A stretch of 64,000 nucleotides of DNA, from contig NZ_AP022620.1 of NCBI RefSeq assembly GCF_010731855.1, positions 2,976,001 to 3,040,000 on the forward strand, in the 5' to 3' direction. The notes beneath the pieces were generated by a model, which did no database searches, was not told where the DNA came from, and worked only from the letters and a program-made list of their open reading frames with translations. The stretch's first letter is position 1. The number at the start of each line of letters is the position of its first letter. The translations under genes and the position numbers were made by a program. Positions 55,719-64,000 of this stretch are shown piece after piece. This DNA is from Mycolicibacterium anyangense (GTDB taxonomy: Bacteria > Actinomycetota > Actinomycetes > Mycobacteriales > Mycobacteriaceae).

Positions 55719-57269
55719 ATGACTGCCACCACTGATGACCTGGTCGCGCCTGCGCGCCACGCACCCGTCATCAGCCCGGGGCCTCTGGTACCGGTCGCCG
55801 ACTTCGGACCGCTCGACCGGATCGAGGGATGGGCGGCCACCGCCGTCGTCGCCGCACTGGCCGCGCTGACCCGGCTGATGAACCTCGGCTCGCCCACCGA
55901 CGCCGGCACCCCGATCTTCGACGAGAAGCACTACGCGCCGCAGGCCTGGCAGATGCTGCACAACTACGGTGTGGAGGACAACCCCGGCTTCGGCCTGGTG
56001 GTGCACCCGCCGGTCGGCAAGCAGATGATCGCCATCGGTGAGGCGCTGTTCGGCTACAACGGCGTGGGCTGGCGGTTCACCAGCGCGGTGCTGGGCGTCA
56101 TCCTGGTAGCGCTGGTGGTGCGGATCGTGCGCCGGATCACCCGCTCCACCATGATCGGGGCGATCGCCGGTCTGCTGCTGATCGCCGACGGTGTCAGCTT
56201 CGTCGCCGCCCGTACCGCCCTGCTCGACGCCTTCCTGACGTTCTTCGTGGTGGCGGCGTTCGGCGCGTTGATCGTCGACCGCGACCAGATGCGCGAGCGG
56301 ATGCACAACGCCCTGCTGGAGGGCCGGATCGCCGAGACGCCGTGGGGTCCACGCCTGGGGGTGCGGTGGTGGCGGTTCGGTGCGGGCGTGCTGCTGGGCC
56401 TGGCGTTGGCCACCAAGTGGTCGGGCCTGTACTACATCGTGTTCTTCGGTGCGATGTCGCTGGCGTTCGACGTCGCCGCGCGCCGCGCCTACCGGGTGCC
56501 CCGCCCGTGGTTCGGCACGATCCGGCGCGATCTGGGCCCCACCGGCTACGTCTTCCTACTGATTCCGTTCGCGGTGTACCTGGCCTCGTATGCGCCGTGG
56601 TTCTCCTCGGAGACCGCGGTCAACCGGTACGAGGTCGGCCAGTCGATCGGCCCGCGGCAGTGGTATCAGCCGCCGGACGCCATCCGCTCGCTGTGGCACT
56701 ACACCTACAAGGCGTATCACTTCCATTCCACGCTGACCAACGCCAACGGCAACCACCATCCGTGGGAGTCCAAGCCGTGGACATGGCCGATGTCGCTGCG
56801 GCCGGTGCTGTACGCGATCGACAACCAGAACGTCCCGGGCTGCGGCGCGGCATCGTGCGTCAAGGCGGTGATGCTCGTCGGCACCCCGGCCATGTGGTGG
56901 CTGGCGGTTCCGGTGGTGTTCTACGCGGCATGGCGGATGTTCGTGCGCCGCGACTGGCGCTACGCGGTGGCACTCACCGGGTACGGCGCGGGATTCCTGC
57001 CGTGGTTCGCCGACATCGACCGGCAGATGTACTTCTTCTACGCGGTGCCGATGGCGCCGTTCCTGGTCATGATGATCGCGCTGATCCTCGGTGACATCCT
57101 GTACGCGCCGCGGCAGAACGCGGAACGACGCACCCTTGGCCTGATCGTGGTGAGCGGGTACCTCGCGGTGGTGATCACCAACTTCGCCTGGCTGTATCCG
57201 ATCCTGACCGGGATTCCCATCTCGCAGGCGACGTGGAACATGGAGATCTGGCTGCCCAGCTGGCGGTGA
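55719..57269 (+). CDS. pmt: Protein O-mannosyltransferase
   Basis: ATG 55719 lies 8 bases after a TACGAT -10, so a leaderless mRNA is likely; the longer frame is rsmI antisense. The 516-residue GT39 membrane enzyme transfers mannose from polyprenyl-phosphomannose to secreted proteins on the outer face. It has an acidic first loop FDEKHYAPQAWQML (conserved Asp-Glu), HPPVGKQMIAIGEALFGYNG, about ten hydrophobic segments and HSTLTNANGNHHPWESKPW (loop motif). It is Rv1002c by synteny. Confidence 0.95.
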   Translation: MTATTDDLVAPARHAPVISPGPLVPVADFGPLDRIEGWAATAVVAALAALTRLMNLGSPTDAGTPIFDEKHYAPQAWQMLHNYGVEDNPGFGLVVHPPVGKQMIAIGEALFGYNGVGWRFTSAVLGVILVALVVRIVRRITRSTMIGAIAGLLLIADGVSFVAARTALLDAFLTFFVVAAFGALIVDRDQMRERMHNALLEGRIAETPWGPRLGVRWWRFGAGVLLGLALATKWSGLYYIVFFGAMSLAFDVAARRAYRVPRPWFGTIRRDLGPTGYVFLLIPFAVYLASYAPWFSSETAVNRYEVGQSIGPRQWYQPPDAIRSLWHYTYKAYHFHSTLTNANGNHHPWESKPWTWPMSLRPVLYAIDNQNVPGCGAASCVKAVMLVGTPAMWWLAVPVVFYAAWRMFVRRDWRYAVALTGYGAGFLPWFADIDRQMYFFYAVPMAPFLVMMIALILGDILYAPRQNAERRTLGLIVVSGYLAVVITNFAWLYPILTGIPISQATWNMEIWLPSWR

Positions 57270-57292
57270 GCCGGCCGGGCAGCCAGCGGGTC

Positions 57293-58222
57293 TCAGAGTC
57301 CCAGAGCCGGCTTGAGTGCCTCGGCTACGGCGGTGACCCGTCCCGGGTGGTAGCCGTCGATGCTGGTGACCGGACTCAGGATGACGCCGTCCACACCCGC
57401 ATCGAGGATCTTGGTCTTGACCTGATCGGCGATCTGCTCCGGGCCGCCGTAGACCGCCTGCTGCCGGAATTCCTCCGGGATGAAATCGGGAGTGACGTTC
57501 TCGTCGATGATCGCGATGGCCAGCACGCTGGTCTCCAGCGTGGCCGGGTCACGGCCGATGTCCTCGCAGCGGTCGCGGACCACGCCCACCTTGCGCGCCA
57601 GCTCGTCGAATCCGGCGATGATGTTGAGGTGGTCGAAGTAGCGGGCGGCCAACGGGATGGTCTTCTTCTCACCGCTGCCACCGATCATCAGCGGGATGTG
57701 CTCGCGGAAGCGCGGATTGGCGAAGGCCTCCTGGGTCTTGTAGTACGCGCCATCCACGCTGACCCGCTCCCCGCGCAGCATCGGCAAGATGATCTCCAGT
57801 GCCTCATCGAGCTTCTTGAACCGGTCGGTGAAGGTGCCGAATTCGTAGCCCAGCGAATCGTGCTCGAGTTCGAACCAGCCGGTGCCGATACCGAGGATGG
57901 CACGGCCCTGGCTGATCACGTCCAGCGTGGTGATGGCCTTGGCCAGCAAGGTGGGGTTGCGGTAGGTGTTGCCGGTCACCAGGGTGCCGAGCTGGACGTT
58001 CTGCGTCGCCGCGGCCAGTGCGCCCAGCGCGGTGTAGGCCTCGAGCATCGGCTCCTCGGGCGCGCCGAGACCGGGGAGCTGATAGAAGTGGTCCATCAGG
58101 AACACCGAGTCGAAGCCGGCCTCTTCGGCCTCTCGTGCCTGCGCGACGACCGTCGGGAACATCTCGGCGACACCGGTTCCGTAGGAGAAATTCGGGATCT
58201 GCAGTCCAAGTTTGATTGCCAT
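57293..58222 (-). CDS. LLM-class F420-dependent oxidoreductase
   Basis: I choose ATG 58222: a TACGTT -10 on the minus strand (58235-58230) is 7 bases away. The 309-residue TIM-barrel protein starts MAIKLGLQIPNFSYG and has FDSVFLMDHFYQLPG, VQLGTLVTGNTYRNPTLLAK, ILGIGTGWFELEH and IPLMIGGSGEKKTIPLAARY, characteristic of luciferase-like monooxygenases that use F420 in mycobacteria. The substrate is unknown. It is convergent with pmt and divergent from the CoA transferase gene. Confidence 0.88.
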   Translation of the reverse strand: MAIKLGLQIPNFSYGTGVAEMFPTVVAQAREAEEAGFDSVFLMDHFYQLPGLGAPEEPMLEAYTALGALAAATQNVQLGTLVTGNTYRNPTLLAKAITTLDVISQGRAILGIGTGWFELEHDSLGYEFGTFTDRFKKLDEALEIILPMLRGERVSVDGAYYKTQEAFANPRFREHIPLMIGGSGEKKTIPLAARYFDHLNIIAGFDELARKVGVVRDRCEDIGRDPATLETSVLAIAIIDENVTPDFIPEEFRQQAVYGGPEQIADQVKTKILDAGVDGVILSPVTSIDGYHPGRVTAVAEALKPALGL

Positions 58223-58402
58223 GGGTGGAAACGTAACCCGGATAACCGGGGCATACGCTCCGTTTCCCTCGTGGCGAACTCGGGAATACCTCGGGAACAT
58301 GGTGACCGCTGGGCGCCCACAGTGAGATCTCGCACCGGGTAGCCGCTTTTCCCCCGTAATGTCGGCACCCATGGGGAGCTGGGGCGCGATCGCGTGAGCA
58401 GC

Positions 58403-60706
58403 ATGCCTTCTCCGCTGTCAGGCCTTCGGGTGGTCGAGATCGGTGACCGGCTGGCCACCGCCTACGCCGGCAAGCTGTTGCGCGACGCCGGAGCCGAGGT
58501 GGTGATGGTGGAACCAGTCGCGGGCCATCGGCTGCGCCGCTACCGGCCGGCTGGGGTCCCGCCCCGCGAGCACGAGAGCCCGTTCTTCGCCTTCCTGGCC
58601 GGCGGCAAGCACAGCGTCGCCGCCGACTGCGTTCCCGCCGACCTGCTCGACGGCGCCGACGTCGTGGTCCTGGGCGCGTCCCCTGAACAGGCTGCCCGCC
58701 TCGGGCTCGGCGACGACGAAATTCGTGACCTGGCAACGCGGTGTGCGGTGATCACCGTGTCGGATTTCGGGTGGACGGGCCCGTGGGTCGGCCGGCCGGC
58801 CACCGAGTTCACCCTGCAGGGCTGGTGTGGGTCGACCGGGTCGCGCGGCGAGCCGGACCGCCCGCCGGTGTCGGTGTCGGGTGATCTCGGCGAGTTCGTG
58901 GCGGGCAGTTACGCCGCGTTCTTCGGGTTGACCGCCCATTACGGCGGTGGTGGGCGTTTCGACCTGTCCGTGCTGGAGGCGATGACGGTGTCGATGCAGG
59001 TGTTCTCGTGGTTGCGCAAGGAGTTGATGTTGCTGGAGGTGGTCGGCCGCTCCACGGAGGTGCCCTCGGTCGAACTGGCCCAGGACGGCTATGTCGGCAT
59101 CTCGATGGCCACTGGGCAGCAGTGGCAGGACTTCTGCACGATGGTGGAATGCCCTGACCTTGCCGACATCCCCGAACTCCGCTTCCAGATGGGCCGCTGG
59201 GAACAGCGGGATCTGCTGCGGGCCCGTACTGCGCAATGGTTTGGCTCGCGGACTGTCGAGGAGATCGTCGATCTGGCGGCCCTGTTCCGTATCCCGATGG
59301 CCGCGATCGGCAACGGCGAAACCCTGCCCAGGATGGACCATTTCGTGCAACGCGGCTCGTTCGAACACCACCCTTGCGGGTTCCGCTCGCCGGTGCCGCC
59401 GTGGCGGATGAGCGACACCAGTCCGCTGCCGCCGGCACTGCCACCCCACCCCGGTGACACCGGGGACGTGCACTGGCCGCGGCGGGAGCGCACCACCGCA
59501 CAGTCCGGTCTGCCCCTACAGGGCATCCGGGTCGTCGACCTGACCGCGTTCTGGGCCGGTCCGTCGGCCACCCACCTGCTGGCCATGTTGGGGGCCGACG
59601 TCGTGAAGATCGAATCGGTACAGCGCCCCGACGGGATGCGCTTCGCCGGCGGATTCCGCGCCGACGTGCAGCGGTGGTGGGAGTACAGCTGGGTGTTCCA
59701 GGGGGTCAACTCCGGTAAGAAATCCATCACGCTGGACCTCGAAACTGCCACGGGCAAAGAACTTTTCGGCCGACTGGTCGCCGGTGCCGACGTGGTGATC
59801 GAGAACTTCACCCCGCGGGTCATGGCGAATTTCGGCCTCGACTACCAGACACTGCGGTCGTTCAACGACCGGATCATCGAGGTGCGGATGCCCGGATTCG
59901 GGCTCGACGGACCATGGCGCGACCGCGTCGGATTCGCCATGACGATGGAACAACTCGCCGGCCTGGCCTGGCTCACCGGCTATCCGGACGGGCTGCCCAC
60001 CGCACCACGAGGGGCCTGCGATCCACTGGCCGGTGTGCACGCCGCGTTCCTGACGGTGGCGGCCTTGGAGCATCGCCGCCGCACCGGCCAGGGACAGCTC
60101 GTCGAGGTCCCGATGATCGACGTGGTGCTCAACGCCAGCGCGCTGCAGGTCATCGAGCACGATGCCACCGGTGTGCTGTTGAACCGACGCGGCAACCGCG
60201 GGCACGAGTTCGCCGTGCAGAACGTCTACGCATGCGCCGGTGACGAACAGTGGATCGCCATCAGCATCCGCGACGAAGATGATTGGAGCGGCGTCAAACG
60301 CGTTCTGGGACAACCCCGGTGGGCCGCCGAGCTGGACTATGCCGACGAGAACGCCGATCTGATCGACGACCGCCTGGCAGACTGGCTGGTCAACCGCGAC
60401 CGCGATGCGACGGTCGCCGCACTACTGGCCGCAGGTGTGCCCGCCGCCCCGGTGCTGCAACCACCCGACGTCCTGGACAACCCTGCTCTGCAGGCCCGCG
60501 GATTCTTCCAGAGCCGCGAGCATCCGCTCTGCGGTCCACTGCCCTACCCGCGACCACCGGTGACCGGCGATTTCGTCAGCACACCTGCACCGCTGCTTGG
60601 CGAGCACAACACCGACATCCTCGGCGGCCTGCTGGGATTGACGGCTCAGGAGCTGGCCGACCTGGAAGCCGACGGTGTCATCGGGTCGTGGCCCAAGGAC
60701 TTGTAG
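58403..60706 (+). CDS. Two-domain CaiB/BaiF family III CoA transferase
   Basis: A GTG at 58394 is an alternative start. The 767-residue protein is a fusion of two family III CoA-transferase domains (about 1-355 and 370-767). Each begins with the family pattern (GLRVVEIGDRLATAYAGKLL; GIRVVDLTAFWAGPSATHLL). In domain 2 the catalytic Asp is present (Asp540 in CDPLAG); in domain 1 the same place is Glu164 (GEFVAG), so domain 1 may be impaired or altered. These enzymes move CoA between carboxylic acids. No acyl-CoA dehydrogenase or other catabolic partner is adjacent, so the substrate is open. Confidence 0.85.
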   Translation: MPSPLSGLRVVEIGDRLATAYAGKLLRDAGAEVVMVEPVAGHRLRRYRPAGVPPREHESPFFAFLAGGKHSVAADCVPADLLDGADVVVLGASPEQAARLGLGDDEIRDLATRCAVITVSDFGWTGPWVGRPATEFTLQGWCGSTGSRGEPDRPPVSVSGDLGEFVAGSYAAFFGLTAHYGGGGRFDLSVLEAMTVSMQVFSWLRKELMLLEVVGRSTEVPSVELAQDGYVGISMATGQQWQDFCTMVECPDLADIPELRFQMGRWEQRDLLRARTAQWFGSRTVEEIVDLAALFRIPMAAIGNGETLPRMDHFVQRGSFEHHPCGFRSPVPPWRMSDTSPLPPALPPHPGDTGDVHWPRRERTTAQSGLPLQGIRVVDLTAFWAGPSATHLLAMLGADVVKIESVQRPDGMRFAGGFRADVQRWWEYSWVFQGVNSGKKSITLDLETATGKELFGRLVAGADVVIENFTPRVMANFGLDYQTLRSFNDRIIEVRMPGFGLDGPWRDRVGFAMTMEQLAGLAWLTGYPDGLPTAPRGACDPLAGVHAAFLTVAALEHRRRTGQGQLVEVPMIDVVLNASALQVIEHDATGVLLNRRGNRGHEFAVQNVYACAGDEQWIAISIRDEDDWSGVKRVLGQPRWAAELDYADENADLIDDRLADWLVNRDRDATVAALLAAGVPAAPVLQPPDVLDNPALQARGFFQSREHPLCGPLPYPRPPVTGDFVSTPAPLLGEHNTDILGGLLGLTAQELADLEADGVIGSWPKDL

Positions 60707-60721
60707 CGGTCCGCAGTCCGG

Positions 60722-61930
60722 TTACAGCGGGTCCCGGGCGACCGGACACGACATGCAGCGCGGGCCGCCTCGCCCGGTGCCGAGTTCGGATGCCGAGATG
60801 GGCAGCACCTCGATACCTGAATCAGCCAGTCGCGCATTGGTTTCGGCGTTTCGTTCGTAGGCCACCACCACGCCGGGCGCCAACGCCAGGGTGTTGTTGC
60901 CGTCGTCCCATTGCTCACGCTCGGCGGTCACCGGGTCCAGGCCGGTGTCGATCACCCGCAGCCGCTCGATGCCCATGGCCTGGGCGGCCGCCCGCACGAA
61001 CGGCGCCTCGTCATGGATCTTCACCCCGGTCGGGGTGCGGTTGATCGTGAACGCCGACAACGAATCCTGGATCGCCGGATACATCACCACGGCGTCGACG
61101 TCGACCATCGTGCAGACGGTGTCCAGGTGCATCTGCGCGCGCTCCTGGGCGATCGGCACCGCGAGCACGGTGTGAGCCAGGTCGTCGTCGAACAGGCTGC
61201 GCGCCAACGCCTCCGCGCCCGCGGGCGTGGTCCGCTCCCCCACTCCGACGGCCACCACCCCGGGCGCCAACAGCAGCACGTCACCACCCTCCACCGGGGC
61301 GGTGTGCGATTCGTAGGCCCGCCGCACCCCGAGGAACCGCGGGTGGTGGGCGTAGATCATGTCGGTCAGCGAGGTTTCCCGGACCCGGGCGGGCAGCGCG
61401 AGCGAGGTGATCGCCACCCGCGGCCCGATCCAGAACGACGAGTCCCTGGTGAACAACAGATTGGGCAGTGGCTCGATCACGAAGTCGCCGCCGTGATGCA
61501 TGCGGCGCACCAGTGAGGTGTCGGCGTTGGCGCCGGTCGGTAGCTCGGTGAACGTCATGCCCGCGGTCAGCACATGCGCCAGCTCAGCGGGTGCCAGGCC
61601 GCGCAGATAGGCCGAAAGCTCTTGGGCCAGCGGATGTCCCAGCCGCCGCGAGTCGACGGCGGCGGCGATGCCCTGCATGCGGGCGGCGCCGCTGGCCAGT
61701 GCCTCGGTCAGCAGGTCCGCCATCAGCAACACTTCGACCCCGCGGGAGCGCAGCAGTTCGGCGAATGCGTCGTGTTCCTCCTGGGCCCGGGACACCCAGG
61801 GCAGGCCGTCGAACAACAGCTTGTCGTTGTTACGCGGAGTCAGCCGCTGCAGCTCGGCGCCGGGGCGGTGCAGGATGACGACGCGCAGCGTCCCGACCTC
61901 GGAATTGGAGCCCAGCACCGTCGCAGTCAC
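60722..61930 (-). CDS. arcA: Arginine deiminase
   Basis: GTG 61930 follows a TACGGT -10 by 7 bases; the frame continues open into the soxR antisense. The 402-residue enzyme hydrolyses arginine to citrulline and ammonia. Motifs: [53 protein letters not shown], and the nucleophile Cys near the end in [11 protein letters not shown]. It is Rv1001 by synteny. No arcB, arcC or antiporter is adjacent, so it probably serves arginine catabolism or ammonia production without a full ADI operon. Confidence 0.94.
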   Translation of the reverse strand: MTATVLGSNSEVGTLRVVILHRPGAELQRLTPRNNDKLLFDGLPWVSRAQEEHDAFAELLRSRGVEVLLMADLLTEALASGAARMQGIAAAVDSRRLGHPLAQELSAYLRGLAPAELAHVLTAGMTFTELPTGANADTSLVRRMHHGGDFVIEPLPNLLFTRDSSFWIGPRVAITSLALPARVRETSLTDMIYAHHPRFLGVRRAYESHTAPVEGGDVLLLAPGVVAVGVGERTTPAGAEALARSLFDDDLAHTVLAVPIAQERAQMHLDTVCTMVDVDAVVMYPAIQDSLSAFTINRTPTGVKIHDEAPFVRAAAQAMGIERLRVIDTGLDPVTAEREQWDDGNNTLALAPGVVVAYERNAETNARLADSGIEVLPISASELGTGRGGPRCMSCPVARDPL

Positions 61931-61937
61931 ACCTAGC

Positions 61938-61969
61938 ACCGTATCGCCTCGGCGGGACTGAACTATCGT
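61938..61969. promoter_or_regulatory. Divergent arcA and SoxR-like promoters
   Basis: TACGGT on the minus strand (61943-61938) serves arcA; TATCGT on the plus strand (61964-61969) serves the regulator gene. Both are 6-7 bases from the start codons, and only 20 bp separate them, so a MerR-type dimer bound here would touch both. Confidence 0.55.
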
Positions 61970-61975
61970 TGCCGT

Positions 61976-62407
61976 GTGACCGAGCAGGAGTTGACGCCCG
62001 GTGAACTCGCCGGCCGGGCCGGGGTGGCGATCTCGGCACTGCACTTCTACGAACGCGAAGGATTGATCCGCAGCCGCCGCACGTCGGGCAACCAGCGCCG
62101 CTATACGCGCGAGACACTGCGCCGGGTCGCCTTCATCAGAATGTCTCAGCGCCTTGGTATTCCACTGGCCCGGGTGCGCGAGGCACTGGCCACGCTGCCC
62201 ACCGACCGCGCACCGAGCAGCCGGGACTGGGCGCGCCTGTCGGCCGGCTGGCGAGTAGACCTCGACGAGCGGATCGAGCACCTGCAGCGATTGCGGGACA
62301 ACCTGGCCGACTGCATCGGATGCGGCTGCCTGAGCCTGCGCAGTTGCGCCCTGTCCAACCCGGCGGACGTGCTGGCCGCCGAGGGCCCGGGAGCGGCCAA
62401 GCTCTAG
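61976..62407 (+). CDS. SoxR-type MerR regulator with 2Fe-2S cysteines
   Basis: The 143-residue protein has an N-terminal MerR winged helix ([21 protein letters not shown], cited as two blocks [11 protein letters not shown] and [27 protein letters not shown]), a dimerisation coiled coil and the SoxR cluster motif [12 protein letters not shown] (Cys-x2-Cys-x-Cys-x5-Cys) that binds a redox-active 2Fe-2S centre. SoxR activates genes in response to redox-cycling compounds. It is divergent from arcA and 34 bp ahead of the AlkB-like gene; either may be a target. Confidence 0.9.
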   Translation: MTEQELTPGELAGRAGVAISALHFYEREGLIRSRRTSGNQRRYTRETLRRVAFIRMSQRLGIPLARVREALATLPTDRAPSSRDWARLSAGWRVDLDERIEHLQRLRDNLADCIGCGCLSLRSCALSNPADVLAAEGPGAAKL

Positions 62408-62441
62408 CCGATTCGAACAGACGTGCGATATTCTCGGGAGC

Positions 62442-63035
62442 GTGTCTGTGTCTGTTCAGGGCGCCTTGTTCGAGCACAGTCAGCGCCGTGACCTCGGTGC
62501 CGGCGCGTGGCTCGATGTCCGCTCGTCGTGGGTGGACGACGACATGCTGTTCTCCGAGCTGCTGGCCGCGGTGCCGTGGCGAGCCGAGCGCAGGCAGATG
62601 TATGACCGTGTCCTCGACGTTCCCCGCCTGTGCAGTTTCCACGATCTGACCGCTGGGCCCGCGCCGCATCCGGCGCTGACCCGGTTACGCCGCCGGCTCA
62701 ACGACATCTACGCCGGAGAGCTGGGCGAACCGTTCACCTCAGCGGGCCTGTGCCTGTACCGGGACGGGTCCGACAGCGTGGCCTGGCATGGCGACACCGT
62801 GGGGCGCAGCAGCACGGAGGACACCATGGTGGCCATCGTCAGCCTCGGCGCCACCCGGGTGTTCGCACTGCGGCCGCGCGGCGGCGGACCGTCGTTGCGG
62901 CTGCCGCAGCATCACGGCGACCTGTTGGTGATGGGCGGCTCCTGCCAGCGCACCTGGGAGCATGCCGTCCCCAAGACCGCGCTGCCGAAAGGGCCGCGGA
63001 TCAGCATCCAGTTCCGGCCGCGCGACGTGCGTTGA
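62442..63035 (+). CDS. AlkB-like Fe(II)/2-oxoglutarate dioxygenase
   Basis: GTG 62442 follows TATTCT (62429-62434) by 7 bases. The 197-residue protein has the AlkB double-stranded beta-helix: [15 protein letters not shown] substrate segment (here [17 protein letters not shown] in which His and Asp bind iron), [33 protein letters not shown] with the third ligand His, and a final ISIQFRPR with the 2-oxoglutarate Arg. It would repair alkylated nucleic acid bases by oxidative demethylation. It is Rv1000c by synteny. Confidence 0.9.
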   Translation: MSVSVQGALFEHSQRRDLGAGAWLDVRSSWVDDDMLFSELLAAVPWRAERRQMYDRVLDVPRLCSFHDLTAGPAPHPALTRLRRRLNDIYAGELGEPFTSAGLCLYRDGSDSVAWHGDTVGRSSTEDTMVAIVSLGATRVFALRPRGGGPSLRLPQHHGDLLVMGGSCQRTWEHAVPKTALPKGPRISIQFRPRDVR

Positions 63036-63037
63036 GG

Positions 63038-64000
63038 CTACGGGGCCGGCGGCTGGTAGTACGGCGTACTCGGCTCGGGGATGTCGCCGAAATGCTGGTC
63101 CTCGCCCTGGCGGTCGGGGCGGACGCTGTCGACGACGTCCTTGATCGGCGGCAGGGTGACGGGCTGATCCGTCACCGGTGGTACGGCGGGCACGTTCACC
63201 GGCTGCGTGGCGCCGTCGACGGCGGGGCCCGCGATGGCCTGGGCCACCTGCAGGGCGGCGGCGCTGAGCGCGGGATCGTTGAGCGGGGGCAGGTTGCCCT
63301 GCCCGGCCTGGTTGATCGCCGCCAGCTGCGGACCGGCCAGTGTGGCCAGCACCTGGAGCGGGTTGGGCGGGCCGGGTGCAGCCGGGGGCGAAGGCGCGGC
63401 CGCGGGAGCGGGCGCGGCAGCGGGCGCGGGTGGGGGTTGGCTCGCCGGCTGCTCGGCAGGTGGCGGCGCCGCAGGCGGGCCGTTCACCGGGGCCGCCGAG
63501 GCGGCCGAGAGCTCCAACGCACCGGTGTGCGGGCTGGCGTGTGCAGTGTCACGCCCGCCGAACAGCTCGCCGCCGAGCAGCATGGAGATCGACGAGATGA
63601 ACACCGCCGCGCCGCCGGCGACCACCAGCGTCAGCCGCCGCGCCGACCGGGACGCCGGCTTGCGGTGCGCACCGCCGGCGCCGCGGGGAATCTCCACCGG
63701 AATGTCCATCAGCTTGGCGGTCCGCGGGACGAAGACCAGAGGGGCAGGCGGCCGGGCCACGGCGTCGTCGGGGTCGGCGTCGAGCACAATGGCCTCGCCG
63801 AGCCGCAGAGCGGTTCGGCAGGCGGCCAGGGCCGCCCCGCGCGCGAAGGCGAAGCCGGCGTCCCTGGGGATGACCACCGGCGCGGCGAGCAACGAATTGA
63901 GCTGCGCGGCAAGCTGTCCCACCACCTCACCTGAGCCGGCTGCGACCACCGCCAGGTCGGCGCCGTCGAACTCCGCGCACGCCCCGTGCACCGACAGCGC
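63038..64000 (-). CDS. Pro/Ala-rich membrane protein, 5' end off the window (Rv0999-like)
   Basis: The frame is open to the last base, so the protein continues to the right; the GTG at 63991 is not a safe start. The visible 320 residues have an N-terminal domain with FDGADLAVVAAGSGEVV and RDAGFAFARGAALAA, patterns that look actin/Hsp70-like, then one membrane segment (near RLTLVVAGGAAVFISSISML), then a long Pro/Ala-rich extracytoplasmic stretch and a C-terminal PSTPYYQPPAP. Function is unknown. It is three bases from the AlkB-like gene, tail to tail. Confidence 0.6.
   Translation of the reverse strand, partial: ALSVHGACAEFDGADLAVVAAGSGEVVGQLAAQLNSLLAAPVVIPRDAGFAFARGAALAACRTALRLGEAIVLDADPDDAVARPPAPLVFVPRTAKLMDIPVEIPRGAGGAHRKPASRSARRLTLVVAGGAAVFISSISMLLGGELFGGRDTAHASPHTGALELSAASAAPVNGPPAAPPPAEQPASQPPPAPAAAPAPAAAPSPPAAPGPPNPLQVLATLAGPQLAAINQAGQGNLPPLNDPALSAAALQVAQAIAGPAVDGATQPVNVPAVPPVTDQPVTLPPIKDVVDSVRPDRQGEDQHFGDIPEPSTPYYQPPAP

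Overview
The window is a high-GC actinobacterial chromosome segment. Gene content and order match the stretch of mycobacterial chromosomes that carries, in M. tuberculosis terms, roughly Rv0999 to Rv1031: alkB-like, arcA, pmt, rsmI, pabB, metG, tatD, rpfB, rsmA, ispE, pks16, pth, rplY, lpqT, prs, glmU, the TetR regulator, mfd, mazG, lpqU, eno, the FtsB-like gene, ppx and kdp. Extra genes between these markers (EfeUOB, a C4-dicarboxylate system, a KimA-like transporter, an ECF41 sigma factor, a fused CaiB protein, a soluble Ser/Thr kinase) suggest a fast-growing Mycolicibacterium-type organism. The species is inference; the mycobacterial assignment is well supported by synteny, by lipoproteins such as LpqU and LpqT, and by many apparently leaderless genes.

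Positions 1-5300 are an accessory island with visibly lower GC. It holds the 3' part of a DUF3732-type SMC/ABC ATPase with a Rad50-like CxxC hook, an adjacent HEPN-RES protein (predicted NAD+-degrading toxin), and an opposite-strand protein with an HEPN-type RNase motif. Two inverted copies of the 5' half of a tRNA-Thr-like sequence (3269-3305 and 5172-5218) bracket the HEPN gene, so the island was probably built at or around a tRNA target. This is the best candidate for an uncharacterised conflict or defence system.

Positions 5300-11260 return to core-like DNA: RidA, a small lipoprotein, and a divergent dctA / sensor kinase-response regulator module with a perfect CRP-type palindrome between them, then a GT2 glycosyltransferase. 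Positions 11297-21848 are a potassium block: a 27-aa membrane peptide, kdpFABCDE, a 36-aa Cys/His-rich peptide with its own terminator, and a KimA-like transporter. The same 11-bp-period direct repeat lies upstream of both kdp and the KimA-like gene, which suggests joint control by KdpE.

Positions 21889-26616 hold a DUF4383 protein and the minus-strand eno-ftsB-DUF501-ppx cluster plus lpqU. EfeUOB (26794-30153) follows tandem IdeR-like boxes around a -10 element. The minus-strand tetR-mfd-mazG group handles transcription-coupled repair and nucleotide sanitation. The tRNA-Gln/glmU/prs/arsC/lpqT/SDR/rplY/pth run (35486-41442) covers cell-wall precursor, nucleotide and translation functions.

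Positions 41530-55694 contain a QueG-like Fe-S protein, an acyl-AMP ligase (pks16-like), ispE, rsmA and rpfB (an operon in M. tuberculosis, here split by an opposite-strand kinase gene), tatD/metG, an oxidoreductase with an ECF41 sigma factor, pabB and rsmI. Positions 55701-64000 carry pmt (sharing a bidirectional promoter with rsmI), an F420-type LLM oxidoreductase, a two-domain CoA transferase, divergent arcA/soxR-like, an AlkB-like dioxygenase and the C-terminal part of a Pro-rich membrane protein that runs off the right edge. I saw no insertion sequence, CRISPR array, rRNA or replication origin.
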